This document shows positions 43,304-52,101 of a DNA stretch of 64,000 nt, piece after piece; position 1 is the first letter of the stretch, and each line of letters begins with the position of its first letter. The notes under the pieces are model-generated. The model saw nothing but the letters and a program-made list of their open reading frames with translations, ran no database searches and was not told where the DNA came from. The stretch is taken from contig NZ_JALLPL010000001.1 of NCBI RefSeq assembly GCF_023276355.1, forward strand, positions 2,170,001 through 2,234,000. The letters run 5' to 3'. Both the position numbers and the translations under genes were made by a program. The stretch is from Haloplanus sp. XH21 (GTDB lineage: Archaea > Halobacteriota > Halobacteria > Halobacteriales > Haloferacaceae).

Positions 43304-43990
43304 TCAGGCGGTGTCGACCCGCTCGCGAAGCCACGCGGCCGCTTCGGCTGCCGTTTCGCTGTCGGCCGCGATCACTTTCAGCCGAACGTCCTCGCCGGGG
43401 TAGCTTCCGACACGCACGTCGAACGCCTCCTGCACGCCCTCGACGCGGTCGAGGAGCGCGCTCTCGGGTTCGGTCGTCCGCACCTCCGCGACGTGCGTTC
43501 GCTCCCCCTCGAACTCGGCTTCGACGGACGCGAACATGGCTTTCATCTCCTCGGGGACGCCCGGGAGGACGTAGACGCTATCGAGGACGGCACCGGGGGC
43601 GACGCCCTCGGGGTTGGGAAGCATCCGCGCCCCCGCCGGCAGATGGGTCGTCTCGTCGGTGAGGTCGTCGGCCGCGTAGTCGCCGTGTTCCTCGATCCAC
43701 GCGGCAGCGTCCTCGCTGTGGATGAGGTCGCGACCGAACGCCGCGGCGACGCCCTCCATCGTCACGTCGTCGTGGGTCGGGCCGACGCCGCCCGTGACGA
43801 CGACGGCGTCGTACTCCGCGCGGTACTCGTTGACCACGCGGGCGATGTCGGCGATGCGGTCGGGGACGGTGGTGACGCGCTCGACGCTGACGCCCCGCTC
43901 GTCGAGGCGGTCACAGAGCCACGCGGCGTTCGTGTTGACGGTATCCCCCGACAGCAGTTCGTCCCCGACGGTAACGACCGCGACTCGCAT
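43304..43990 (-). CDS. CinA-like molybdopterin-binding domain protein
   Basis: 228 residues. VVTVGDELLSGDTVNTNAAW and VVVTGGVGPTHDDVT are the MoaB/CinA signature; GVPEEMKAMF follows. The start is at MRVAVVTVGDE (ATG 43988-43990). It is the last gene of a tfe-DUF2110-DUF5803-type-cinA chain that I know to be conserved in halophiles. May act on NAD derivatives (pyrophosphatase-like) by family analogy. Confidence 0.85.
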   Translation of the reverse strand: MRVAVVTVGDELLSGDTVNTNAAWLCDRLDERGVSVERVTTVPDRIADIARVVNEYRAEYDAVVVTGGVGPTHDDVTMEGVAAAFGRDLIHSEDAAAWIEEHGDYAADDLTDETTHLPAGARMLPNPEGVAPGAVLDSVYVLPGVPEEMKAMFASVEAEFEGERTHVAEVRTTEPESALLDRVEGVQEAFDVRVGSYPGEDVRLKVIAADSETAAEAAAWLRERVDTA

Positions 43991-44043
43991 ACCCGGTAGT
44001 AGGGCGCCGACGTTGAAAACAGTCCTGACAGGCGTCGTCGGTC

Positions 44044-44835
44044 TCAACCCATCCCCGGCGGCGGTTCGTCATCGAACTCGTCGTCGGTCTCGACGTCGAG
44101 GCCGAGTTCCTCCCGCTGTTTGCGCAGCGCCTCGATGCGTCGCCGGTAGTAGGCGACGCCGCCGATGCCGACGACCGTCAAGACGGCCGCCGCCGCGCCG
44201 AAGATGTAGAGGTCGCGCTGGAGGTAGAACTGCACCGAGATGGCGTCAGCCTCGACGTTGTCCCAGCGAATGATCCGCTGATCACCCGCGGATTCGACCT
44301 CGTAACCGCTCGGGGTGACTTTCCCGAAGGGGAACACCTCGATCCGGCGGTTCGGCGGCAGGACCACGGCGTACGAGCCGTTGACGAAGGTCGGGAGGCT
44401 GAATCGCTTGGGCGTGCTGGATGAGGTGACGGCAAGGCGACCATCGCCCGCGGCGTCGTCGGGGAGGCTCACCAGCACCCGCTCGCGCGACCGGTCGACG
44501 GTCCCACCGCGAGCGACCAGTTCGGTCCCCGTGATGACCGTGCCGTTGGGGTACCGGTACCGAACGGCCGAGACGGAGATCGCGTTGCGCCCGCCGAAGC
44601 CGTCGCGGCGAAACAACTCTATCGAGTCGCTATCGAGGCGGTAGACCGCCTGGAAACGCGCGTTTTCCGTGATCGTGATGTGGGCGTCGACGCTGTTGTC
44701 CCAAGTGTACGGCGACGGCGGCTCCTCGTCGAGTTGCTCGTCGGAGATGGACTGCCCGCCGAGAAGACCGGCACAGCCGGCGGAGAGGATGAGCGCAGCA
44801 AGCCCCAGCACGGTGAGCAGGTGGCGGCGACGCAT
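44044..44835 (-). CDS. Lipoprotein of the DUF5803 type
   Basis: 263 residues. Twin-Arg-like start MRRRHLLTVLGLAALILSAGC with an LSAGC lipobox, so the Cys near residue 21 is a lipid anchor. A large beta-rich extracellular domain follows, then a membrane segment FGAAAAVLTVVGIGGVAYY and a cytoplasmic acidic tail (DDEFDDEPPPGMG). Four bases separate it from the DUF2110 gene upstream. Function unknown. Confidence 0.82.
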   Translation of the reverse strand: MRRRHLLTVLGLAALILSAGCAGLLGGQSISDEQLDEEPPSPYTWDNSVDAHITITENARFQAVYRLDSDSIELFRRDGFGGRNAISVSAVRYRYPNGTVITGTELVARGGTVDRSRERVLVSLPDDAAGDGRLAVTSSSTPKRFSLPTFVNGSYAVVLPPNRRIEVFPFGKVTPSGYEVESAGDQRIIRWDNVEADAISVQFYLQRDLYIFGAAAAVLTVVGIGGVAYYRRRIEALRKQREELGLDVETDDEFDDEPPPGMG

Positions 44836-44838
44836 CGC

Positions 44839-45504
44839 TCAGGGGACGACGCATTTGAGCTCCGCGGGGAGATACTCGCCGACGCTGGCGAGCAGTCCCG
44901 GCGGATCGGTTCCCTCCGCGCAGATGACGCTCTGTTCGAGCAGGCCGAGGCGTTCGACGGTGACGATGTCGCGGGCGTGTCCCGCGCGGTTGATCGTCGC
45001 GCGCACCTCGCCCCGCGTGGCGCTGTTGACGTTCAGGCGGCCGTTGCCACGCGTCCACTCGAACAGGCGGTCGCGCTCGGCGTCAGCCAGTCGCGCCGGG
45101 TCGCCCGCCGTGAACTGCAGGGGGAGGTGCTGGACCAGGCCGAAGCGGTCGCGGATCTGCGACGGCGTCCCGGGGCCGAGGCCGAGTTCGTCGGCCGGGA
45201 TCCGGACCCGTTCGCCCGCGTCGAGGACGAACCCGTTTTCGTCCCACGATTCGAGCGTGCCGACGTAGGTCTCGCCGTCTTCGAAGCCGGTCCCGATCTC
45301 ACCCCACTCCTCACGGAGGAGGTTGCGCGCGACGACGGCGTCGTCGCCCGTGACGGTGACCGAGACGAAGTCGTCGTGGCGGACGCCGACCTCCCAGTCC
45401 ACGTCGAGACCGCCGATGTCGTTGTCGACGAGCGAGCGCATCCCGTCGAGCGCCCGGTCACGGGCGTCGCCCTCGACGTAACATTTGGTTGCGAGAACGA
45501 CCAT
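44839..45504 (-). CDS. DUF2110-family protein (TFE neighbour)
   Basis: 221 residues starting MVVLATKCYVEGDARD. Contains a THUMP/PINT-like mix I cannot resolve; GTLESWDENGFVLDAGERVRI looks like an OB or S1-like fold. The start ATG (45504-45502) shares its A with the stop of TFE. Context with tfe suggests a transcription or RNA role, but this is inference from conserved order. Confidence 0.82.
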   Translation of the reverse strand: MVVLATKCYVEGDARDRALDGMRSLVDNDIGGLDVDWEVGVRHDDFVSVTVTGDDAVVARNLLREEWGEIGTGFEDGETYVGTLESWDENGFVLDAGERVRIPADELGLGPGTPSQIRDRFGLVQHLPLQFTAGDPARLADAERDRLFEWTRGNGRLNVNSATRGEVRATINRAGHARDIVTVERLGLLEQSVICAEGTDPPGLLASVGEYLPAELKCVVP

Positions 45505-46025
45505 CAGGCCACGTCCACGTTGAGTTCGTCGCGGAGCTCCTCGATGCGTCGCTCCGTCGCCTCGATGAGGTCGTCGTTCTCCATCGGTTCGAGCGGGGCG
45601 CCAGTCTCCGGACACTGGAAGTCGAACTCCATCGCCTCGCTGAACTCGAAGCGGATGCCCGCCGGTTCCGAGAGATAGAACTCGTGTGTCCGCTCGTATT
45701 CGAGGCGCTCTTCGAGCGCGTCGAGTAGTCGGTACATCTCCTCCTCCAGGTTCTCCGGGATGTTCTCGTACTCGAACGTCCAGAGATAGGTGAGCCAGCC
45801 CGAATCCTCGTCGCGGACGCGGCGGTAACTGGCGAGGTCGTTCTCGTAGAGGATGAACAGGGCACGGCGTACGTCGTTCAGTTCGAGTTCGAGTTCCTCG
45901 GCGAGTTCCTCGTCCGTCACCTCCCCGTCCGGCGGCGCGGCAGCGACCGGCATCCCCGTCGGTCCGACGAGTTCGTGGAGGTACTTCTGGATCACCGGAT
46001 CGCTCAGCAGCTCCTCAAAAGCCAT
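45504..46025 (-). CDS. tfe: Transcription factor E alpha subunit (TFE), degenerate zinc ribbon
   Basis: 173 residues. N-terminal winged helix FEELLSDPVIQKYLHELVG, LAEELELELNDVRRALFILY, RDEDSGWLTYLWTFEYEN matches TFE/TFIIE-alpha. The C-terminal zinc ribbon normally has two C-x2-C pairs; here it reads FYLSEPAGIRFEF and FDFQCPETGAP, so three of the four Cys are replaced. TFE helps RNA polymerase open promoters. A TTTAAAC TATA element 25-30 bases upstream suggests a leaderless mRNA. Confidence 0.9.
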   Translation of the reverse strand: MAFEELLSDPVIQKYLHELVGPTGMPVAAAPPDGEVTDEELAEELELELNDVRRALFILYENDLASYRRVRDEDSGWLTYLWTFEYENIPENLEEEMYRLLDALEERLEYERTHEFYLSEPAGIRFEFSEAMEFDFQCPETGAPLEPMENDDLIEATERRIEELRDELNVDVA

Positions 46026-46084
46026 TGCGTCCAGTTCGGAGCGGCGGCGGTTTAAACGCCACGGTCAGCCAGTGGGCCTGTCCA

Positions 46085-46170
46085 CTCATAGGAATTAGCG
46101 GAAGTCGTCAGAGATTCTCGCCGGGCCGTCACGGCGAGAATCTCTGGACAGTTGCGATAATCCCTATCAG
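46085..46170. repeat. Palindromic element, family B, copy 3
   Basis: 39-base arms (46085-46123 and 46132-46170) with 8 mismatches, the inner 15 bases CAGAGATTCTCGCCG perfect, 8-base loop GGCCGTCA. Outer arm (right, reversed) GATAGGGATTATCGCAACTGTCC matches the family-B arm GACGGATTATTGTAACTGTTT. Its right end carries the TGA of the nfeD-type gene. Confidence 0.75.
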
Positions 46171-46736
46171 TTCCGCTCGGCCTCGCGCTCGCGCTCGGCC
46201 TCCTCGTCCTCCCGCCCTGCGGCGAGTTCGGCGTCGATGTCGTCCTCGATGTCGTCGAGTGGCGCGACCGTGAGGACGTTGCCACCGCCGGGGTCGACCA
46301 CGATGACCTCGGTGCCGACGGGGATGTCCCCGTCCATCGACCGAGCGGCGAAGTTCGGATCGAAGCCGCCGCGGTCGAGTTTCACCGTCCCCGACTGCGT
46401 CGTGACGCGCTCGGTGACACGTCCCGTCCGTCCGCGCAGCGACGACGAGTTGCTCGTCTGCCCGGCGCCGCTGTCGCCGTAGAGGTCGAACCGCCGGTAG
46501 CCCACCAGCGCGAGGCCGCCGAACGCGAGCACCAGCGCCGCCAGAACCAGCGGCCCGGCCCCCAGGACGAGGCCGACGATGCCCGCCCCGAGAAGCGCCA
46601 CGCCGAGAACGGCGAAATGGGCACCCGGCGCCATCGCCTCCGCGATGGAGAGGCCGATACCGGCAAGAACCAGGAGAAGCGGGAGCGTCTCCGGGCCGAG
46701 TTCAACCCCCGACTGGAGGACGGACATCCAGACCAT
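46167..46736 (-). CDS. NfeD-like membrane protein
   Basis: 189 residues. Four hydrophobic segments (LPLLLVLAGIGLSIAEAM, FAVLGVALLGAGIVGLVLGAG, VLAALVLAFGGLALVG), then the soluble NfeD OB-fold LRGRTGRVTERVTTQSGTV and VVDPGGGNVLTVAPL, and a charged acidic-basic tail. Usually pairs with a stomatin-like protein; none is adjacent. An ATG at 46727 is an alternative start. Confidence 0.85.
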   Translation of the reverse strand: MVWMSVLQSGVELGPETLPLLLVLAGIGLSIAEAMAPGAHFAVLGVALLGAGIVGLVLGAGPLVLAALVLAFGGLALVGYRRFDLYGDSGAGQTSNSSSLRGRTGRVTERVTTQSGTVKLDRGGFDPNFAARSMDGDIPVGTEVIVVDPGGGNVLTVAPLDDIEDDIDAELAAGREDEEAEREREAERN

Positions 46737-46789
46737 ACGCCACGCTTCGGTCCGCGGGGGCTTATATCACCGGTCCCGACGGCGCCGCG

Positions 46790-46984
46790 TTACAGACTGC
46801 CGGCCGCCGCGTAGAAGATAAGACCGGTGAGGAGGACGCCGAGTAGGACGAACACGGCGTTTTCGAGCGTCGGCGATCCGGGGTCGATCGTCTCCGGTTC
46901 GGGGGCGTCCTCGCCCACCTCGTCGACGGCGAACCGCCAGGTAGACTCCTCGGTGTCACCCTCCTCGTCGGCTCGTGCGCTCAT
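46790..46984 (-). CDS. 64-residue membrane-anchored acidic protein
   Basis: MSARADEEGDTEESTWRFAV start, acidic N-terminal half, then a single membrane helix NAVFVLLGVLLTGLIFYAAAG. Start ATG 46982-46984; the longer frame to 47035 is not supported by composition. Lies after pyk in the same direction, with 47 bases between. Function unknown. Confidence 0.7.
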   Translation of the reverse strand: MSARADEEGDTEESTWRFAVDEVGEDAPEPETIDPGSPTLENAVFVLLGVLLTGLIFYAAAGSL

Positions 46985-47031
46985 ATTCCCCCTAGCCGAC
47001 GGGTGGTGAAATGGGTGTCGCAGTCCGTCGC

Positions 47032-48786
47032 TCACCGTGGGTGTTCGCGGGGCGTCACGTCACCCTCGTAGACGACGCCGCGGTCGGCGTACACCGTCAC
47101 CGTCGTCCCGTCGGCGACATCGTCGGGCAAGGGGGCACCGCTGATCATCGGGACGCCCTGTTCGCGCGCCACGAGCGCCGCGTAACTCGTCATGCCCGGC
47201 CGTGCGTCGATGATGCCGCCGATGCGACCGGTGTCGCCCGTGAACTCGCCGTCGAAGGTCGACGGAAGGGCGACGATAGCGCCGGACGGTGCGTCGGTTA
47301 GATCGCCGTCTGGGCAGCGGAAAACGGGGCCGGAGACCCACCCGCTGACCACGTTTCGCCCCGTCGCCACCGTCTCGGAGGCGACGTGGACTTTCAGCAT
47401 GTTCGTGGTGTTGGTTCCCTCCAGTTCGGTCATCATCCCCGAGAGGACGACCACCGTATCGCCGCTCTCGGCGACGCCGGCGTCGATGGCGGCGTCGACC
47501 GCCGCGTCGATCATCCGGTCGATATCCTCGCGGTAGGCGGCGTACTGGGCGTCGACGCCCCACGAGAGCGCGAGTTGGCGCCGGACGTGATCCCGCGGCG
47601 TCGTCGCCACGATGGGAACGCGTGGGCGGAACTTCGCCGCCGCCCGCGCGGTGTATCCCGATTCGGAGACGGCGACGATGGCCGACGCACCCAGGTCGCG
47701 CGCCAGATATCTGGCGGCTCGCGCCAGCGCCTCCGTCTGTGATCCCTCCGCAGCCTTCGGGACCCGTTCCTCCTGGGTCTCGGCGTACTCGCCGCTCGAT
47801 TCGACCTCGCGGACGATGCGGTCCATCGTTTCGACGACGCGAACGGGGTGGTCGCCGATGGCCGTCTCGCCCGAGAGCATCACCGCGTCCGTCCCGTCGA
47901 GGACGGCGTTCGCCACGTCCGACGCTTCGGCCCGCGTCGGCCGCCGCGAGGAGACCATCGAGTCCAGCATCTCCGTCGCCGTGATGACGGGCACGCCCGC
48001 GTCCTGTGCGCTGTGGATGATGCGCTTCTGGACCATCGGCACCTGTTCCAGCGGGCATTCGACGCCGAGATCGCCGCGTGCGACCATCACGCCGTAGGAC
48101 GCCGCGACGATGTCGTCGATGTTGTCGACCGCGCCCGCCCGTTCGATCTTCGAGACGACGGGAATGTCGCCGCCGGCGTTCTCGATGGCGTCCGTGACGG
48201 CGTAGACGTCGTCGGCGTCGCGGACGAAACTCGCCGCCACGAAGTCGGCCTCGTTCTCCACGGCGACCTCGATGTCGCGCCGGTCGCTCTCGGTCACCAC
48301 GTCGAGGTCGAGGTCGACGCCGGGGGTGTTCACCCCCTTGCGACTGCCGAGTTCGCCGCCAGAAACGACGCGCGCGGTCACCACGCCGTCGCTCACCGAC
48401 TCGACGCGGGTCTCGATGCGCCCGTCGTCGAGGAGGACCTGATCCCCCGGCGAGGCGGCGTCGATCGAGTACGAGAGACCGATCTCCTCGGGCGTCGCGG
48501 TGTCGCCCTCGACGAACCGAACCGTCGAATCGGTGTCCAGTTCGATCGGTTCGTCGATCGGTGCCGTCCGCACCTCCGGCCCCTGGAGGTCGAGCATCGA
48601 GGAGAGCGGGTCGTCGATGGCGTCGTCGACGGCGTGGATGCGCTGGATGACTTCGGCGCGGTCTTCGGGCGTGCCGTGACTCGCGTTGAGTCGCGCGACG
48701 GCCATCCCGGCCTCGGCGAGTTCGCGGATCGTCCCGCGGTCGTTGGAGGCGGGACCGAGGGTACAGACGATCTTTGCTCGTCTCAT
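47032..48786 (-). CDS. pyk: Pyruvate kinase with C-terminal PEP-utiliser-type domain
   Basis: 584 residues. Barrel: KIVCTLGPASND, ARLNASHGT, the Lys/Glu region VSKIERAGAVDNIDDI, MVARGDLGVECPLE and SGETAIGDHPVR. An extra C-terminal swivelling domain of about 100 residues (IGGIIDARPGMTSYAALVA) resembles PEP-utilising mobile domains, but the phosphorylated His of the TSHA motif is Tyr here. Such tails occur in several halophile enzymes. Converts PEP and ADP to pyruvate and ATP; the tail may be structural or regulatory. Confidence 0.93.
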   Translation of the reverse strand: MRRAKIVCTLGPASNDRGTIRELAEAGMAVARLNASHGTPEDRAEVIQRIHAVDDAIDDPLSSMLDLQGPEVRTAPIDEPIELDTDSTVRFVEGDTATPEEIGLSYSIDAASPGDQVLLDDGRIETRVESVSDGVVTARVVSGGELGSRKGVNTPGVDLDLDVVTESDRRDIEVAVENEADFVAASFVRDADDVYAVTDAIENAGGDIPVVSKIERAGAVDNIDDIVAASYGVMVARGDLGVECPLEQVPMVQKRIIHSAQDAGVPVITATEMLDSMVSSRRPTRAEASDVANAVLDGTDAVMLSGETAIGDHPVRVVETMDRIVREVESSGEYAETQEERVPKAAEGSQTEALARAARYLARDLGASAIVAVSESGYTARAAAKFRPRVPIVATTPRDHVRRQLALSWGVDAQYAAYREDIDRMIDAAVDAAIDAGVAESGDTVVVLSGMMTELEGTNTTNMLKVHVASETVATGRNVVSGWVSGPVFRCPDGDLTDAPSGAIVALPSTFDGEFTGDTGRIGGIIDARPGMTSYAALVAREQGVPMISGAPLPDDVADGTTVTVYADRGVVYEGDVTPREHPR

Positions 48787-48835
48787 GCCTGCCCTTTCGA
48801 CGGGAGAGGTGAAAAAGCCGACCGCCGGGAGCAGT

Positions 48836-50896
48836 CTACCGAACCCGCTCGCCGGGCACGGCGTCGCCGTGCGTCGTCAGCAGGTCCGCCTCTTCGCCGG
48901 CCGCCAGCACCATCCCGTTGGATTCGACGCCGAACAGTTCCGCTTTCTCCAGGTTCGCCAGGACGACGACCCGCGTTCCCGGGAGTTCGTCCAGATCGTG
49001 CAGTTGCTTGATACCCGCGACGATCTGTCGCTCCTCGACGCCGATGTCGACGACGAGGCGAGCGAGCTTGTCCGCGCCCTCGATGCCTTCGGCCTCCAGG
49101 ATCTCGCCGACGCGCATGTCCAGTTCCTCGAACTCCTCGAAGCCGATTCGCTCCTCGGAGACAGGGTCGAGGTCGGGGGCTTCGGCGCTCTCGGCCGCTT
49201 CCTCGGCTGCTTCCGCTGCTTCCGATTCCGCCACCCGTTCCGCCAACTTCTCGTTGAGTTCCTCGACGCGCTCCTCGGCGATCTTCTCGTAGAGTTCGTC
49301 GGGCTCGTCGAACTCGGCCGCGGGGGGTTCGAGCGCCGCGTCGAGCTCGACGTCGTGGACCGACCCCTCGCCGCCGACCTGCGACCAGAGGCGGTCGCAG
49401 GTGCCGGGCGCGACGGGGGCAAAGAGGACGGCGACGGCTTTCGCGATCTGGACGCAGTCGCGAAGCACCTGCGCGGCGCGTTCGGGATCCTCGTCGACGA
49501 GGTGCCACGGTTCGTGTCGCTGGATGTACTCGTTGCCGAACGCGGCCAGCGAGACGGCGGCCTCGCCCACGTCCCGCACCGAGTAGTCGTTGACGGCCGC
49601 GGTGAACTCGTCGATGGCGTCCTCGATGCGCTCGCGCACCTCCGGCGAGAGGTCGGCGTCCGGCGTCCCGCCGAACTCCCGGTGGGCAAAGAGCAGCGAG
49701 CGGTAGGCGAAGTTGCCGACCGTCCCCACGAGCTCGTTGTTGACGCGTTCGCGGAAGCGCTCCCACGAGAAGTCCACGTCCTGCTGGAACCCGCCGTTGG
49801 TGGCGAGGTAGTACCGCAGGAGGTCGGGGTGGAACCCCTCGTCCAGATACTCGTCGGCCCACACCGCCCGATTGCGGGAGGTGGAGAAGCCCTTGCCGTT
49901 GAGCGTGATGAACCCGCTGGCCATCACGGCGCGGGGTTCGGTGTAGTCGACGCCGTGGAGCATCGCCGGCCAGAACACCGTGTGGTGCTGGATGATGTCG
50001 CGGCCGATGACGTGGACGATGTCGCCGTCGTCCTGCCACGCCTCCTGCCAGTCGAAGGTGTCGGCACCGACACGGTCGGTGTACTGTTTCGTCGAGGAGA
50101 CGTACTCGATGGGGGCGTCCACCCAGACGTAGAGGACGAGGTCGCTCTCCTCGTCGGGGTAGTCGACGCCCCAGTCCATATCCCGGGTGATACACCAGTC
50201 CCGCAGTTCGCCCTCGATCCACTCGCGGGGCTGATTGCGGGCGTTCGGCGTCCCCTCCAGGCGGTCGATGAACTTCGCGAGGTAGTCCTGGAACGCGGAG
50301 ACGCGGAAGAACTTGTGGGTCTGCTCGCGGTATTCGGCCGGGTTGCCCGTGATGGTGCTCCGCGGATCCTCGATTTCGCCGGGTTCGAGGTGGCGGCCAC
50401 AGCCCTCGTCACACTCGTCGCCGCGGGCGGGTTCGCCACAGTAGGGACACGTGCCCTCGACGTAGCGGTCCGGCAGCGACTGCTCCTCGGCGGGGTCGTA
50501 GGCCACCATGATTTCCTTCTCGTAGATGTGGCCGTTCTCCGCCAGCGTCCGGACGATGTCGGTCGTCAGTTCGACGTTCGTCTCGTCGTGCGTGTGGCCG
50601 TAGTTGTCGAACTCGACGCCGAACTTCGGGAACGTCCCCTCGTAGGTTTCGTGCCACTCCAGCGCGAACTCCTCGGGCGAGACGCCCGCTTCCTCGGCGT
50701 TGACCGCGACGGGCGTGCCGTGCATGTCCGATCCCGAGACGAAGGCCGTCTCCTGTCCCAGTTTGCGCAGCGCGCGGGCGTAGACGTCGCCGCCGACGTA
50801 CGTTCGCAGGTGCCCGATGTGGAGGTCGCCGTTGGCGTACGGCAACCCACAGGTCACCACCGCGGGTCGCTCCGTTGGGAACTCCTCGTGGCTCAT
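48836..50896 (-). CDS. metG: Methionyl-tRNA synthetase with tRNA-binding domain
   Basis: 686 residues. HIGH motif NGDLHIGHLRTYVGGD, zinc region CPYCGEPARGDECDEGCGRHL, and KMSKS-site replaced by GKGFSTSRN, as seen in other halophile enzymes. A C-terminal EMAPII-like domain (ELDMRVGEILEAEGIEGAD) binds tRNA. Normal length for an archaeal MetRS with this domain. Start 3 bases after GCCACGAGG (weak SD). Confidence 0.95.
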   Translation of the reverse strand: MSHEEFPTERPAVVTCGLPYANGDLHIGHLRTYVGGDVYARALRKLGQETAFVSGSDMHGTPVAVNAEEAGVSPEEFALEWHETYEGTFPKFGVEFDNYGHTHDETNVELTTDIVRTLAENGHIYEKEIMVAYDPAEEQSLPDRYVEGTCPYCGEPARGDECDEGCGRHLEPGEIEDPRSTITGNPAEYREQTHKFFRVSAFQDYLAKFIDRLEGTPNARNQPREWIEGELRDWCITRDMDWGVDYPDEESDLVLYVWVDAPIEYVSSTKQYTDRVGADTFDWQEAWQDDGDIVHVIGRDIIQHHTVFWPAMLHGVDYTEPRAVMASGFITLNGKGFSTSRNRAVWADEYLDEGFHPDLLRYYLATNGGFQQDVDFSWERFRERVNNELVGTVGNFAYRSLLFAHREFGGTPDADLSPEVRERIEDAIDEFTAAVNDYSVRDVGEAAVSLAAFGNEYIQRHEPWHLVDEDPERAAQVLRDCVQIAKAVAVLFAPVAPGTCDRLWSQVGGEGSVHDVELDAALEPPAAEFDEPDELYEKIAEERVEELNEKLAERVAESEAAEAAEEAAESAEAPDLDPVSEERIGFEEFEELDMRVGEILEAEGIEGADKLARLVVDIGVEERQIVAGIKQLHDLDELPGTRVVVLANLEKAELFGVESNGMVLAAGEEADLLTTHGDAVPGERVR

Positions 50897-50951
50897 ACCT
50901 GTCCAGTCGGGGATGAGACCCTAAAGCCCGCCGGTTCGCCGTGCGGCGGCG

Positions 50952-51698
50952 TCAGGCGGGCGTCGCCGCGATGGCGACGTACGCCCCGTCGCGGGCCGGG
51001 CGGTCGATGGTCGCGACGCGTTCGACCGAAAGATCAGCGTCCTCCAGACACCCCCGCCAGTAGGCTTCGTGATCGTCGACGCCGTCGGGCGTGATGGGGA
51101 GTTCCAGCAGGCCGACCGTCCCGTCGTCGGCGCACACCCGCCGGAGTTCCGCGAACGCCGCGTCCCGCCCGTCGACGGGGATGTCGTGGGTCACCCGGCA
51201 GGCGGTCACCACGTCGAAGGCGCCGTCGTCGAACGGCAGGCGCGTGGCGTCGCCCGCGACGGGCGACACGTCGATGCCGGCCCGCGCCCCGTTCTGTCGA
51301 GCCAGTTTCGGTCCGTTGCCCAGGATGATCCGGTCGTCGAACACGTCGAGGCCGACGACGTGGGCGGCCGCCGAAACGTGCGGCGCGAGGCCGACCAGCG
51401 ACCGACCGGAGCCACAGCCGACATCGAGCAGCCGGTCGGCGTCGCCGAGGGGGAGTATCGACGCGAGCGCGTCGTATTTCGGCCGGTCGAGCGCCCAGGG
51501 CGGCGGCGAGAGGAGACGACGGGCGGCGTCGCCACCGCGGTACAGCGCCCCACCGCCGACGGCGACGGCGGCGAGACGACGCAGACGGCTCCCGCGGCGG
51601 AACGTCACCGCGGCGACGACGAGCAGCAGCGCCGACAGCCCGATCCGGGCGAGTCGTTCGCGCCAGTGGTAGACGCCGAAGAAGTACGGTCGTCGCAT
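50952..51698 (-). CDS. Class I SAM-dependent methyltransferase, membrane-anchored
   Basis: 248 residues. Hydrophobic segment ARIGLSALLLVVAAVTF near the N terminus, then the Rossmann methyltransferase: LLDVGCGSGRSLVGL (motif I), VVGLDVFDDRI, GDATRLPFDDGAFDVVTACRVTHD, LLELPITPDGVDD. The substrate is not evident. Start at MRRPYFFG (ATG 51696-51698). Confidence 0.85.
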   Translation of the reverse strand: MRRPYFFGVYHWRERLARIGLSALLLVVAAVTFRRGSRLRRLAAVAVGGGALYRGGDAARRLLSPPPWALDRPKYDALASILPLGDADRLLDVGCGSGRSLVGLAPHVSAAAHVVGLDVFDDRIILGNGPKLARQNGARAGIDVSPVAGDATRLPFDDGAFDVVTACRVTHDIPVDGRDAAFAELRRVCADDGTVGLLELPITPDGVDDHEAYWRGCLEDADLSVERVATIDRPARDGAYVAIAATPA

Positions 51699-52101
51699 TG
51701 GGGTGACGTGGTCGCGGTGACGATATACATCCACCGGCTTTTTCGTTCCATCCACGACGCCTACGTCGTCGCCGACGAGGTGTATCTCGGCCTCACCTAC
51801 GCCGACCCATCGAGGTATCGCCGCGCTGACCGGGCCCAAAAGCCAGCCACGGAGAGGTACGACGCCTTCCCGATCTGAACCTGCCGGGGGAGCCTCGACG
51901 TGGCGACACGCCTCCCTCGGGGGTACGGCGTCGTCCTCGCGCCGGACGATGGGGTCGGTACGGCTGGCGCTGGCTCTCCCCGTCTGAGTTTCGCCAATAG
52001 CATGGACCCGAAGCCGGATTCGACCGTATCGAGGTGGCGCTCGGCGACGCCTGAGACGGATCGTTGTGAGTCAGTTCCGGTGGTCGGCGACGACTGTCTG
52101 C
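51699..52101. other. 403-bp stretch without a credible gene
   Basis: Between a methyltransferase start and the end of the phosphopantothenate synthetase gene. Open frames here are Arg/Pro/Ser-rich shadows. It contains the methyltransferase promoter (TATATAC near 51722-51730) and a family-B half element at 52052-52083. It may be a decayed gene or region between operons; I see no RNA gene. Confidence 0.4.
52052..52083 (+). repeat. Palindromic element, family B, half copy
   Basis: TGAGACGGATCGTTGTGAGTCAGTTCCGGTGG. By eye it matches about 27 of 32 positions of the reverse complement of the right arm of copy 1 (33763-33794). No pairing arm follows; the DNA continues into the neighbouring gene's end. 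Confidence 0.6.
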
